The notes: generated by a model from the sequence alone, not told the origin. A stretch of 64,000 nt of DNA from Hirschia sp. (GCA_002709235.1 PAQI01000010.1:136278-200277); one strand, 5' to 3'. Shown: positions 15,959 to 25,408, counted from the stretch's first letter. A program made the numbers and translations.

Positions 15959-16755
15959 TGTCGGACTCCCTGCTGATAGAGCGTGATGGTGGTATTGCCA
16001 CCATCACGTTCAACCGCCCCGACAAGGCCAATTATATCGACAATGACTGGCTTGACCGGATGGCTGGATCATTCCGGGCATGGCGACGGGACAAAACAAT
16101 CAGAGCTGTCATCATCAAATCCACAGGCCGCTATTTCATGGCGGGTGGAGACATGAATTTCCATGACGCTGTGCTCAATATGCCGCCGGATGAGCGTTTC
16201 GAGGCAAATTACGACATCGTCCAGCGCTGGAATGAGATGATGGAGGAACTGCTCAGCCTCCCACAACCAGTGATCGCCAGTGTCCAGGGAGGCACGATCG
16301 GCGCTTCTGTGGGGCTTGTGGCTGCATGCGACATGGTCGTTGCTGGGCGCAGTGCCTTTTTCAGCATCGCGCATGTCAGGCATGGCGGGTGTGTCGACGG
16401 CTATATCTCTCACTTTTTGCCAAGGCAGATCGGTGCGCGACGCAGCCTCCAGATGGCGCTCACGGGTGAACGAGTAGGCGCTGAGGAAGCGGAACGTATC
16501 GGACTGATCGGGCAGATGGTCGAGGATGATCAGTTGAACGCTGTCGTGGATAAGCTCGCCCACGAGATGGCTTGCGGCCCCACCTTCGCCTATGGGCTGA
16601 TCAAGGACCAGTTTCTCGATTCATTCGAACGCTCCCGGCAGGACCAGGTCCATCTGGAAGCGCTCTACACAGCGCGTGGTTCGAATACGCAGGATTGGCG
16701 CGAGGGCAGTATTTCCATTGTTGAAAAGCGCGCACCCAATTTCACAGGTCAATAA
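15958..16755 (+). CDS. Enoyl-CoA hydratase/isomerase family protein
   Basis: A 265-residue crotonase-fold protein, with start and previous stop overlapping as ATG/TGA. Oxyanion-hole segments are YFMAGGDM (about 60-67) and QGGTIGASVGLVAACDM (about 109-125). The usual first catalytic Glu is absent: the segment reads SIAHVRHGGCVDGYISHFLPRQIG, parallel to the paralogue at 11187-12005. The shared His and Asp in this segment may be the working residues. It lies between a TonB receptor and a CoA-transferase, so it most likely acts on a CoA ester formed from the imported substrate. Confidence 0.87.
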   Translation: MSDSLLIERDGGIATITFNRPDKANYIDNDWLDRMAGSFRAWRRDKTIRAVIIKSTGRYFMAGGDMNFHDAVLNMPPDERFEANYDIVQRWNEMMEELLSLPQPVIASVQGGTIGASVGLVAACDMVVAGRSAFFSIAHVRHGGCVDGYISHFLPRQIGARRSLQMALTGERVGAEEAERIGLIGQMVEDDQLNAVVDKLAHEMACGPTFAYGLIKDQFLDSFERSRQDQVHLEALYTARGSNTQDWREGSISIVEKRAPNFTGQ

Positions 16756-16771
16756 AGAGGATTGCTTGAAG

Positions 16772-18871
16772 ATGGCTGAAAACAATGAAGGTCAAAACCT
16801 TTTGTCAGGCCTTGTTGCGCTTGATTGCGGACAGGGTATGGCACCTGCGATCATCTCAAAATTTCTGATTGAGTCCGGTGTAAAACTGCTTCGCGTTGTG
16901 CCTGAAGGTGATGAGGCGTTCAGCAAGATCTATCCTGCCTATGACTATTGGAGACAACCAGGCGAATGCGTTGATACGCCACAAACTGATGAAGAGTGGC
17001 GAACTCTGCTTCGGTCGGTTGATATTCTGATTAGTGGTGGTGAAGATCATCCAGACGTCACACCTGTTCGACCTGCCGTTGACAGTCTCGGCCATGACGC
17101 ATTGATCTCGCTTCACATTGGTCGCGGTCCGTTCGAGGACGAGGACCAGAACCTGTTTCCAATGACGGAAATGCTGGCGCAAGCGGGTTCTGGCATCGCA
17201 TTCGAGCAATATCCTCACAAGCCAGTTGCGATGAGCTTTGCGCCTGCAAGCTATGGTGCTGCCTTCCAGGGAATGATCGGATTGATCGCCGCCCTTATTG
17301 CCAGGGAAAGTTCTGGACTTGGCCAGTCGGTCAGAACCTCCTTGCTTGAAGGGGCATGGTCATGGCTGCCCATGTTCTGGTGCGATTTTGAGAAGCCGGA
17401 TCCAGCTGCCTCTTTTGTGACGCCAAAAGATGCGGTTCCTCTGATTTTCCAGTGTGCGGATGGGAAATTCCTGCATTTTGTGCTGGGATCTGCAGGGTCG
17501 AAATACCGGCTCTATCAGGTGCTTGGGATCGATGATCCGGATATCAAACCGAATGACAATGGCATGCCCAAACCGGGAGCAGGCCCGCGTCATTTCTATG
17601 GCGATATCGACCTGCTGGCAGCATATTGTAAAAAATGGGAGCGGGACGCGCTTCTTGAAGCGCTCTGGAAGGCAGGTTTGCCTGCTGAGCCAGTCTTGCC
17701 GCCGGGGGCTTTGTGGGACGATCCCCAGATCCAGCGCAACGGCGTCATAAAGACCTTTTCCGATGGAGCACGCGGTGTTGGACTACCCTATCTTGCGCAT
17801 ATAAGAAACGCCGAGAAAGCCAGAAAGGTTGGCGGAGGTGACAAGCCGCTTGATGGTATAAGGGTTCTGGATTTTGGCGCGTATGTCGCCGGTCCACTGG
17901 CGTCGCAACTGCTGACGGGGCTCGGGGCCGAGGTCATCAAGGTGGAGCCGATGGCCGGTGATCCAAGTCGTGGATTGCTACGCGGATTTCTTTCCGGAAA
18001 TCGCGGAAAGAAAGGTGTCACGCTTGATCTGAAGTCACCTGAAGGCATTGAAAAAGCAAGAAACCTGATCGCCAGTTCGCACATCGTATCAAGCAATTTC
18101 CGGTCTGGCGTATCTGCCAAGCTGGGGATTGATCCTGACAATCTGTTCGAGCTCCAACCCGATCTGCTGGTTCTGGAAAGCCCGGCCTATGGATCCGAGG
18201 GGCCCAAGGCTCAACAGGCTGGCTTCGATATGGTGATGCAGGCAGCGACAGGTCTCGAATATCGCGCAGGAATTTCACAGGACATGCCGGTTTGGAACCG
18301 GTTGTCGATGGTTGATTTTGCAGCCGGAAATCTGGGTGGAATCGCAATCCTTTCCTCCCTTTATCACCGGATAAAACATGGAAATGGAGTGCTGATAGAA
18401 GCGCCGCTGGTCAATGCTGGGCTTTTCCTTTTGTCAGAGCTGGTTCAGACGCCGGAAAAGGATTTCATTGGTGCTCCCCCGGCCATTGGAGAAGAGACGG
18501 GATTGCTGGAGACAGAACGTCTCTTCCAGACACTAGATGGATGGATTGCTGTCTCGATCCGTGGGCGGGAAGCCTGTTCGCGTTATTCGGATGAGCAAAC
18601 AGGTGCGCTGGTCGAGGCCATGAACACTGAAGAAGCGCTCTCCTACCTGTGGAAACAGGGCTTCTGGGCAGCAAAATGCCTATCGGATGTTGAAGGCGCG
18701 GTTCTGAATGATCCGCGTCAGGTTGAACGAGGGCTTGTCCGGCTGACACAGCACAAGCGGTTTGGGCGTGCGCGAGACCTGGGACATTTCTTCACCATGT
18801 CTCGCTCAGCAACGGGCAGTGATCAGCCGATGTTTGAGCTCGGCGAGCACAATGATGAATTTTTCAATTGA
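16772..18871 (+). CDS. Fused double CaiB/BaiF-type CoA-transferase
   Basis: A 699-residue protein with two class III CoA-transferase domains in tandem, where single-domain enzymes have about 400. The C-terminal half (from about 356, GIRVLDFGAYVAGPLASQLL) is complete, with GAEVIKVEP, a DLKSPEG segment and the catalytic Asp486 in AGFDMVMQA. The N-terminal half (about 10-345) keeps the fold pattern (LVALDCGQGMAPAIISKFL, SYGAAFQGMIGLIAAL) but has no Asp at the corresponding place and appears catalytically dead. ATG 16772 is chosen over the upstream in-frame codon at 16676 because it follows the hydratase stop and starts a normal N terminus. Expected role: moving CoA onto the carboxylated substrate. 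Confidence 0.87.
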   Translation: MAENNEGQNLLSGLVALDCGQGMAPAIISKFLIESGVKLLRVVPEGDEAFSKIYPAYDYWRQPGECVDTPQTDEEWRTLLRSVDILISGGEDHPDVTPVRPAVDSLGHDALISLHIGRGPFEDEDQNLFPMTEMLAQAGSGIAFEQYPHKPVAMSFAPASYGAAFQGMIGLIAALIARESSGLGQSVRTSLLEGAWSWLPMFWCDFEKPDPAASFVTPKDAVPLIFQCADGKFLHFVLGSAGSKYRLYQVLGIDDPDIKPNDNGMPKPGAGPRHFYGDIDLLAAYCKKWERDALLEALWKAGLPAEPVLPPGALWDDPQIQRNGVIKTFSDGARGVGLPYLAHIRNAEKARKVGGGDKPLDGIRVLDFGAYVAGPLASQLLTGLGAEVIKVEPMAGDPSRGLLRGFLSGNRGKKGVTLDLKSPEGIEKARNLIASSHIVSSNFRSGVSAKLGIDPDNLFELQPDLLVLESPAYGSEGPKAQQAGFDMVMQAATGLEYRAGISQDMPVWNRLSMVDFAAGNLGGIAILSSLYHRIKHGNGVLIEAPLVNAGLFLLSELVQTPEKDFIGAPPAIGEETGLLETERLFQTLDGWIAVSIRGREACSRYSDEQTGALVEAMNTEEALSYLWKQGFWAAKCLSDVEGAVLNDPRQVERGLVRLTQHKRFGRARDLGHFFTMSRSATGSDQPMFELGEHNDEFFN

Positions 18872-18898
18872 TATCAGATAAATAGAGGGTTTTTCATT

Positions 18899-20053
18899 AT
18901 GGAAGCCAAGCAGCCACGCGACGTTTATAGCCTGGAACATGAGCTGTTCCGCGAAACCGTGCGAAAATTTTTCCGTGAGGAAGTCGACCCATATTACCGC
19001 GAATGGGAAAAGGACGGATATCCAAGAGAGCTGTTCAAGACCGCCGGGAAATACGGAATTTTGCAAGCGGGAATTCCAGAGGAATATGGCGGCATGGGGG
19101 GGGATTTCATTCACCATGCAATCTTGCACGAGGAGCAGGGCTATTCAGTCGGCGGGGCGGCCCTTGGGTCTGGCTTTGGAATTGACGGCTCGAGTTACCT
19201 GATTTTCGAAGGCGGCACAGAAGAGCAAAAACGCGAATATCTTCCGCGATATGCGACGGGCGAGCTCGTCGCCGAAGTCTGCTTCACGGAACCACATTCA
19301 GGAAGTGACCTTGGGGCCATCAAGACCATGTCTCGCCGCGATGGTGATGACTATCTTCTCAATGGCAGCAAGACATGGGTGAGTGGAGGCATTCACTGCG
19401 ATATGTTTCCGGTGTTCACCAAGATCGAGCTGGATGACGGCAAGGTAGGCATGGCGTTGGTGCTCATCGAACCGGATATGCCTGGCGTCACCGTATCAAA
19501 GCGCATCGAGACCTCGCACAAATCCGCCGCAATAGAAGCGGAAGTGTTTTTCGATGACGTGCGCTTTCCGAAGTCGAAAATCCTCGGCGGTGATCCGTCC
19601 GGAGCCTTCAAGCGCGTGATGAGTTGCCTAGTCAATCAGCGTGTCGCGGAAGCTGCTCGGTTCCTGGCGTCATCTGAATACGCATTTGATCTGACGGTGG
19701 AATTCACCCAGTCGCGTCAGGCATTCGGGCAGACGGTGTTCGACTTTCAGAACACACAGTTCGCTCTTGCCGACATGCTCACTCAGATCCGCACGCTTCG
19801 GCCATTTGTCGATAATTGCCTGATCAAGGCGCGAGACGGGACATTGACCAATCTGGATTCATCCATGGCGAAACTCTCGGCATCAGAAGTCGAATGGAAG
19901 GTGATGGATCAGGCATTGCAGCTTCATGGCGGAATGGGGTTTGCCCATGACATGCCGATCTCGATGTTGTGGTCGATGGCGCGGGTGCACCGCGTCTATC
20001 TTGGCACCTCTGAAATTCAGCGTGTAACCATTGCCAAGTCCATTACCAAATAG
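18899..20053 (+). CDS. Acyl-CoA dehydrogenase
   Basis: A 384-residue flavoenzyme that introduces a double bond into an acyl-CoA. Features: EEYGGMGGDF (about 61-70), CFTEPHSGSDL (about 127-137, FAD/substrate loop), the middle beta domain with GSKTWVSGG, QSRQAFGQTVFDFQNTQF (about 277-294) and ALQLHGGMGF (about 338-347). The C-terminal motif is YLGTSEIQ, so the Glu found in YEGT-type enzymes is replaced by Leu. The alternative base position in helix G reads NQR rather than xER. The base is therefore not evident by eye. It follows the CoA-transferase by 27 bases in the same operon. Confidence 0.9.
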   Translation: MEAKQPRDVYSLEHELFRETVRKFFREEVDPYYREWEKDGYPRELFKTAGKYGILQAGIPEEYGGMGGDFIHHAILHEEQGYSVGGAALGSGFGIDGSSYLIFEGGTEEQKREYLPRYATGELVAEVCFTEPHSGSDLGAIKTMSRRDGDDYLLNGSKTWVSGGIHCDMFPVFTKIELDDGKVGMALVLIEPDMPGVTVSKRIETSHKSAAIEAEVFFDDVRFPKSKILGGDPSGAFKRVMSCLVNQRVAEAARFLASSEYAFDLTVEFTQSRQAFGQTVFDFQNTQFALADMLTQIRTLRPFVDNCLIKARDGTLTNLDSSMAKLSASEVEWKVMDQALQLHGGMGFAHDMPISMLWSMARVHRVYLGTSEIQRVTIAKSITK

Positions 20054-20097
20054 ACGCCATGCGCGTCTGTGATGAATCGAAGGGTCAGCTGCACCTA

Positions 20098-20109
20098 CCA
20101 TTTGGGGGT
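20098..20109. promoter_or_regulatory. Operator-like site A (CCATTTGG core)
   Basis: TACCATTTGGGGGT contains the core CCATTTGG at 20098-20105. It is a degenerate member of the TCCCA-WW-TGGGA set (one arm imperfect). It lies 60 bases upstream of the SDR start at 20166, in the 112-base gap after the acyl-CoA dehydrogenase gene. The other members are at 22179, 25486, 26676 and 29370. Confidence 0.5.
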
Positions 20110-20165
20110 CGCAACTGACCGGTCTGAGCTTAAGAGATTCTGAAAACAGATGAGGGAGCCAATCA

Positions 20166-20945
20166 ATGTTCAAGCCTTTTGATTTGTCCGGCAAGGTTGC
20201 ACTCGTAACAGGCGGAAATGGCGGGATTGGCTTGGCGATGGCCGATGCAATGGCGCAGGCCGGTGCTGATGTCGTTATCTGGGGACGAAATGCTCAGAAG
20301 AATGACGTGGCGGAAAAGCAACTCAAAGTTCATGGTACGCGCGTGCTTGTCCAGGCGGTGAATGTGGCTGAGGAAGATGATGTCATCTCGGGAATGGATC
20401 AGCTCGTCGCGCAGATGGGCCGCCTCGACATGGCCGTTGCCAATGCCGGGATTGTCGGCACCATGTCGCCTGTCACCAAAATGACCAAGGCCCAGTACAG
20501 GGAGGTCATCGAGATCAACCAGGATGGCGTATTCTTCACTCTGCGTGAAGCAGCGCGTCACATGGTCGATCGAGTAAAGGGTGGTGATCCTGGCGGATCA
20601 TTGGTCGGTGTGGCCAGTGTCGGCGGTATTCACGGATCTGGCCGCACTATTCCTTATGGCACTTCCAAGGGCGCGGTTTTGTCCATGGTCAGAGGGTTTG
20701 CAACCGAGCTGGGGCGTTACGGGATCAGGGCCAATACGGTTGTGCCCGGTTGGACCGCAACCGACATTTCGGCAATGGTTCAGGATGATCCAAAATACAA
20801 TGACAATGTTATCTCCAGGGTCCCACTCAAGGGGTGGGGCAAACCTGAAGATTTTGGCGGAATTGCTGTCTATCTGGCGAGCGACGCATCACGCTTTCAC
20901 ACCGGTGATACCATAGCGATTGATGGTGGCTATCTCGTCTTCTGA
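20166..20945 (+). CDS. Short-chain dehydrogenase/reductase
   Basis: A 259-residue classical SDR that oxidises or reduces a hydroxyl/keto group with NAD(P). The cofactor motif TGGNGGIG is at about 16-23, the NAG motif at about 92-94 (VANAGIVG), the active-site Ser near SVGGIHGSG, and Y-x-x-x-K as YGTSK at about 160. The C terminus (FHTGDTIAIDGGYLVF) is typical. It is separated from the preceding operon by 112 bases and has its own operator-like site A. It ends 3 bases before the convergent sulfotransferase gene. Confidence 0.9.
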   Translation: MFKPFDLSGKVALVTGGNGGIGLAMADAMAQAGADVVIWGRNAQKNDVAEKQLKVHGTRVLVQAVNVAEEDDVISGMDQLVAQMGRLDMAVANAGIVGTMSPVTKMTKAQYREVIEINQDGVFFTLREAARHMVDRVKGGDPGGSLVGVASVGGIHGSGRTIPYGTSKGAVLSMVRGFATELGRYGIRANTVVPGWTATDISAMVQDDPKYNDNVISRVPLKGWGKPEDFGGIAVYLASDASRFHTGDTIAIDGGYLVF

Positions 20946-20948
20946 ACA

Positions 20949-22121
20949 TCAGAATTGATCCTGATATCTGGAAATGTAGTCGGAAAAATAATCGCGGATG
21001 ATATTGGCTGACAAACCGAAGCGCTCAAGGCTGTAGTCATTCTTGCCGTGCTTGTGCTGCGAATTCTGCTCTTCCCAGACCCGCATTGAGCGTTCGGCTT
21101 CCGGTGTCATGTCTATACCCGCCTGATCGTAGATCTTTTTGATAGCGCCTATCCCGTCAGATCGGATCAGGCTGTAAGGCACATCGACAAAACATCTGCT
21201 CTCTTCCAATCGCGGACGATCCGCCAGATAGGTGTTCATCAGGCCCGACCAGACATCCAGTACCAGCTTTCCGATCTCGTTTCGGTCAACTTCATCTGAC
21301 GCCATGCATCGCGATGCTTCGAACAGGCGGCACATGGAGGGGATCACCTCAACTGGGTCTCTGTGGCAGTGGGCTATGATGGCATTGGGCATCTTGTCGA
21401 ACAGCAATGGCAGATGGCCCAGATGGAAGGGGGCTTTAAGCAACCAGCGCTGACCGGCTGATCCATCTTCATGCTGGAAAAGTTGCAGCATGGTTTTCAG
21501 ATAGTCATACCAGCCTTCAAAGGATTGCTTCTTCAACCAGCGGCCATAGGACGGTATGCCGGAGCTGTGCATGAGTGTGTTGTTCTGGAGTGTCTGTTCC
21601 ATCATGAACACTTCTTCGTCGGGCTCAGTCTCCTGCATGGGATGGGCTGCGACGAAGTCAGGAAAACTCTGCTTCATGTGCTGAACCATCGCACCGGCAA
21701 CCGCACAGCGATCGGAAACGCTGGTGGGTGTGCCATCATCAATCGGATCCAGAAGCCGCCACAATGGCAAAGACTGCAGGCGCTTGTCAGCCGCCGCCAT
21801 GCGCTGCACCTTTGTCGTTCCAGACCGGGCGAGGCCAAGCACGACAATAGGATCCGAGACGACTTCATCGCGGATTTCCGGGTGGCGTTTCAATTTGTCT
21901 GCAATCTTGAGACGGGTCGCCAGAATGCGCTGGATCGAAGAGGTTCGCATCGCGATGCCGGTGGCGTTCAGGCGCGCTTCGCTGTTGAGTGCATTCACAA
22001 AGACAGTGAGCGCTTCTTCTATGGGTGGATAGCCAAAATCGTTCAGCCCGGTGCTCTCGCGTGCTTCTTCGATCAATTCGGAAGCCGAAGGGATGCTCAA
22101 TTGATTTGTCATTTCGGCCAT
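20949..22121 (-). CDS. Sulfotransferase-family protein (copy 1)
   Basis: A 390-residue member of the PAPS-dependent sulfotransferase family of the bacterial Sulfotransfer_3 type. The 5'-phosphosulfate loop is VLGLARSGTTKVQR (about 93-106) and the 3'-phosphate site is HCHRDPVEVIPSM (about 237-249). The N-terminal segment ESTGLNDFGYPPIEEAL is shared with the two paralogues at 23423 and 31904 and seems particular to this subgroup. The C-terminal region has QHKHGKNDYSLERFGL, again shared. Whether these proteins really move sulfate, or use the fold on another nucleotide donor, is not known to me. Site B lies 63 bases upstream of the start, so it is probably a separate transcription unit from the DUF1214 gene behind it. 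Confidence 0.85.
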   Translation of the reverse strand: MAEMTNQLSIPSASELIEEARESTGLNDFGYPPIEEALTVFVNALNSEARLNATGIAMRTSSIQRILATRLKIADKLKRHPEIRDEVVSDPIVVLGLARSGTTKVQRMAAADKRLQSLPLWRLLDPIDDGTPTSVSDRCAVAGAMVQHMKQSFPDFVAAHPMQETEPDEEVFMMEQTLQNNTLMHSSGIPSYGRWLKKQSFEGWYDYLKTMLQLFQHEDGSAGQRWLLKAPFHLGHLPLLFDKMPNAIIAHCHRDPVEVIPSMCRLFEASRCMASDEVDRNEIGKLVLDVWSGLMNTYLADRPRLEESRCFVDVPYSLIRSDGIGAIKKIYDQAGIDMTPEAERSMRVWEEQNSQHKHGKNDYSLERFGLSANIIRDYFSDYISRYQDQF

Positions 22122-22178
22122 ATCCCGATGTTGGTATTTTTTTCTTGAAGATCAGTCGAAGGACACATCCCTGGCAAA

Positions 22179-22190
22179 TCCCATTTGGGA
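22179..22190. promoter_or_regulatory. Operator-like site B (TCCCATTTGGGA)
   Basis: Perfect TCCCA-TT-TGGGA inverted repeat in the 87-base gap between the DUF1214 gene and the sulfotransferase gene on the minus strand. Its centre is about 63 bases upstream of the sulfotransferase start. It is identical to sites D and E. Confidence 0.7.
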
Positions 22191-22208
22191 CCTCGACAGA
22201 CGGCAGTT

Positions 22209-23396
22209 CTATTCGCGGAAACGTCGGGCGGTTGCTCTTGTGCGCGCCCGCAGAACGTCGCTGCGTTGTGCAGCGGTCAGGAACTTTGTTGATGAGGGCA
22301 ACTCGTTTCGAAGATCGGATAGCTTGACCTTGCGCATCCTCACTTGAGGCTGAGTATCCGGGCGCAGGACGCGGGCACAGATGAGGCCGGTTGAATTGCC
22401 GACAGGGTCCAGCCAGTTTTCCACGCCCGGGTCCTCAATAGAAATAACGGCTCGGAAAACACCATCATTGTCGAGCTTGGCCTGATGTCCGTTGAGGGAG
22501 GTTTGCCGCATGTCAAAATCCATCGTTTCCCAGAAATCATTCATCACCTGGAATGACCAGTATGGGCATTGGGGCGGATCAAACTCGACGATTGCGGCTT
22601 CATCCGGGGCGATGGAAAATGTTCCCTTTCCATATTGCATGTCGTCCATGCCTGAGGGCGAAGGAGAGAACTGGCAGGTATTGACCGGCGCATCGAGATA
22701 GGTGTTCACGCGTTTGCGCAAGAAATCGTACCAGGTCGGAATCCAGCCAATGATCCGCTCCATACGAGCATGCAGCTCATCTTCCGTGATAATGGGAGGT
22801 GGAAACTGTGCGCCGTCGCGCTCGATAATCAGATCGGCAGGCAATTCGGTTTCCCAGTCATAATAGTATTGACGCAGGTAAAACCAGGATGCGCCTGGCT
22901 TCAGGGGAAGCCAATTGCCTTCATGGGGTTCAGCGCTGAGCACGATTTCGATTGAACCGTCAGCGTCACCCTTCAGGTCGGTCAGAGTGCCCAGGCTTTT
23001 GTGGTTCGGGCCTGCGGGAAACTGGCCATTCATGATCTGCACTTCAAGAATTCGGGCTGTGCCGGCATTTCCGGTGATGCGATAGGTCTCGCCTTCGGTC
23101 ACGCGGCCGAACATGTAGACACAGTCCGGATTGCTGTTGGGATAGGGCAGATAGGTATCGAACATGCGTCCCAGCCGGGGGAAATAAGGGTCATCCAGTT
23201 CCAGAGCCGTGAACTCCATCCCTCTGAATATCCGCAGCAGGTAACGCACTGATTGCGCCTGCATGAAGGATGGGGATGCCAGATCATCTTCCTGCACGAT
23301 CTGACCGGCTTCCTGGAGCGTGTCCATCAATCGACGCCACTGGTCCTGGAACCGTTTGTCAGCAACAGCGTGTGTGCTCTGTGTCGGAATAGTCAT
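22209..23396 (-). CDS. DUF1214-domain protein (copy 1)
   Basis: A 395-residue protein of unknown biochemical function with a C-terminal DUF1214 domain (about 240-370: DEAAIVEFDPPQCPYWSFQVMN, then EDPGVENWLDPVGNSTGL). No signal peptide or membrane segment is visible, so it looks cytoplasmic. It follows the sulfotransferase at 23423 by 26 bases and precedes another by 87. A paralogue (33855-35054) lies in the second operon, beside the same kinds of neighbours, so the protein is functionally tied to the sulfotransferase-SDR set. Confidence 0.8.
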   Translation of the reverse strand: MTIPTQSTHAVADKRFQDQWRRLMDTLQEAGQIVQEDDLASPSFMQAQSVRYLLRIFRGMEFTALELDDPYFPRLGRMFDTYLPYPNSNPDCVYMFGRVTEGETYRITGNAGTARILEVQIMNGQFPAGPNHKSLGTLTDLKGDADGSIEIVLSAEPHEGNWLPLKPGASWFYLRQYYYDWETELPADLIIERDGAQFPPPIITEDELHARMERIIGWIPTWYDFLRKRVNTYLDAPVNTCQFSPSPSGMDDMQYGKGTFSIAPDEAAIVEFDPPQCPYWSFQVMNDFWETMDFDMRQTSLNGHQAKLDNDGVFRAVISIEDPGVENWLDPVGNSTGLICARVLRPDTQPQVRMRKVKLSDLRNELPSSTKFLTAAQRSDVLRARTRATARRFRE

Positions 23397-23422
23397 TGGG
23401 CGCTCCCTAAAGCTGGTTTTGA

Positions 23423-24586
23423 TCAGATATATTCGGCGAAACGGTCACGATATTCGGCAAAGGCAGCCAGCATCTCATCTTCATCCATGGCATATTCAGA
23501 TGCCGAATAGCTGTGCTTGCCATGCTTGTGTTGGGCAAATTCTGTTTCCCAGCGCTGAATGGCAGCGCGTGTCTGTGAGGTGAACGGAATATCGGCGGAC
23601 TGGTATACTCGCTGGACCACCTTGATAACGTCGTCCTTTACCTCGCGATATGAGATATCGAGGAACTGGTTTTCCCGACCGAGTTGGTCTCGATCCTTGA
23701 GATATGTGTCGAGCCGTGACTTGCAGTAATCGAGACAATACCTGCCGACTTCTGCGTTATCGACGCTATTGCTCGTGGAGCGCCGGGCGGCCGCAGCAAG
23801 CGCTGCAAATGATGGCACGGCGACCAGCGGGTCCCGGTGGCAGTTGACGACGATTGCATCAGGAAAATATTTGAACAGGAGCGGCAGAAAACCCAGATGG
23901 TGTGGCGCTTTGAGTATCCATTGCTGGCCCGATTTGCCGTCGGTATATTGAATATATTTCAGCAGGCGCCGGAACCAGACATACCAGCTTTCAAAATCCT
24001 GTTTGTTCAGCCAGTCATTATATGAAGGGGCTCTGAACGCTGTCGCATTGATATTTGCGAGGAATGCCAGTTCCATGACGAACACTTCCTCATCGGGCTG
24101 GTCGGCATACATGGGATGGGCGGCATATGCCTCTGGAGATGCTGACTGCATGCCCTTTACAAAGCTTCTCGCATTCTCAAGCCGGTTGTCTTCCTCACCA
24201 GCTGCGAGCTGCTTCACAGGCTCGAGCAGGCGCCATAAAGGCAGTTTTTGAACAGCATCGTCAGCGGCAAGGACCCGGTGCAATTTCGTTGTGCCGGAGC
24301 GTTGCAGTCCAATGACAAAAACCGGCCTGGTGATGATCTCGTTTTCAAACTGCGGGGCATAATGCACTGCATTTGCCAGCTTGAGGCGATTGCACAATGC
24401 GCGGAGCAGGCTGCCCCGTTTGGCGAGTATCGCTTCTGGAGTGAGTGCGGCTTCTTCATTGAGTGACATGACCAATGTGGTCAGCGACTCGCGAATATCG
24501 GGTGCATCAAAATCGTTCAGCCCGGTCATTGCCTGAGCGGTCGCGATCAATTCATCCGCGTTCAGTTTTTCGGTGTTATCAGACAT
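23423..24586 (-). CDS. Sulfotransferase-family protein (copy 2)
   Basis: A 387-residue paralogue of the protein at 20949-22121. PAPS-type loops: VIGLQRSGTTKLHR (about 91-104) and NCHRDPLVAVPSF (about 236-248). The subgroup N-terminal segment is AMTGLNDFDAPDIRESL and the C-terminal segment is QHKHGKHSYSASEYAM. It is the middle gene of an operon: 30 bases after the SDR at 24617 and 26 before the DUF1214 gene. The same caution about its true donor and acceptor applies. Confidence 0.85.
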   Translation of the reverse strand: MSDNTEKLNADELIATAQAMTGLNDFDAPDIRESLTTLVMSLNEEAALTPEAILAKRGSLLRALCNRLKLANAVHYAPQFENEIITRPVFVIGLQRSGTTKLHRVLAADDAVQKLPLWRLLEPVKQLAAGEEDNRLENARSFVKGMQSASPEAYAAHPMYADQPDEEVFVMELAFLANINATAFRAPSYNDWLNKQDFESWYVWFRRLLKYIQYTDGKSGQQWILKAPHHLGFLPLLFKYFPDAIVVNCHRDPLVAVPSFAALAAAARRSTSNSVDNAEVGRYCLDYCKSRLDTYLKDRDQLGRENQFLDISYREVKDDVIKVVQRVYQSADIPFTSQTRAAIQRWETEFAQHKHGKHSYSASEYAMDEDEMLAAFAEYRDRFAEYI

Positions 24587-24616
24587 GCTTTGTAACTCAA
24601 ATAAGATTCAAAATGG

Positions 24617-25408
24617 TCATACCGGCAGGCTGGCGCGTGATTTCACGGTCGCGCCACCGTCCACGGTTATGTGGGTTCCAGTAAGGAACCCTGATTCATC
24701 TGATGCCAGATAAATAGCTGTATTGGCGATATCGTCGGGGTGCCCCAGACGCGTCAGGTGCCTGTCTTTGGCTGCGGCCATGAGTTCGGGCGTGCTGACT
24801 GCGACTTGCGAGTTTTCATGGACAATAAAGCCAGTGATGATCCCGTTGGCGCGAATGCCACATTGGCCGTAATCGATGGCTATCGATCTCGTCAGCGCAG
24901 ATAGCCCCCCCTTAGAGGCGCTATAGGCTGCAAGATGAGGAAGTCCCTGGATCGCAGCGATGGATGAGACATTCACGATCGAACCGCCACCACTTTCCAG
25001 CATGGCTGTGATCGCATGCTTGCAGCACCAGAATGGGCCGTGCAGCGTTGCTGAAATGATCTTGTCCCAGCCCTCGGTGGAGATCTTGTGAACAGGACCA
25101 TCCTGTCCAGTCGTCAGCAAATCTACCGGGCCCGCATTATTGACCAGTGTGGTGATCCTGCCAAAGGTGGAAAGGCATGTCTCGACGGCTCCGACGACCT
25201 GGCTCTCGTCGGTCTGATCCATCCTTGCAGCACAGGCTTTGCCGCCATTGGCCCTGATCTCGTCGACAACTGATTGCAGACGCTCCAGGTTTCGGGATGC
25301 CAGAACAACGCTAGCGCCTTCTGCAGCGAAACGTCGGGCGATCTGCGCACCGATTCCCGTACTTGCTCCTGTGATCAGCGCGACCTTGTCTTCAAGACGC
25401 ATGGGCAC
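24617..25408 (-). CDS. Short-chain dehydrogenase/reductase
   Basis: A 263-residue classical SDR and first gene of the SDR-sulfotransferase-DUF1214 operon. Cofactor motif TGASTGIG at about 14-21, NNAGP at about 90-94, catalytic Ser in NVSSIAAIQG, and YSASK at about 161-165. The C-terminal part (DESGFLTGTHITVDGG) is standard. Operator-like site C lies 83 bases upstream, so transcription of the whole operon probably starts there. Confidence 0.9.
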   Translation of the reverse strand: MPMRLEDKVALITGASTGIGAQIARRFAAEGASVVLASRNLERLQSVVDEIRANGGKACAARMDQTDESQVVGAVETCLSTFGRITTLVNNAGPVDLLTTGQDGPVHKISTEGWDKIISATLHGPFWCCKHAITAMLESGGGSIVNVSSIAAIQGLPHLAAYSASKGGLSALTRSIAIDYGQCGIRANGIITGFIVHENSQVAVSTPELMAAAKDRHLTRLGHPDDIANTAIYLASDESGFLTGTHITVDGGATVKSRASLPV

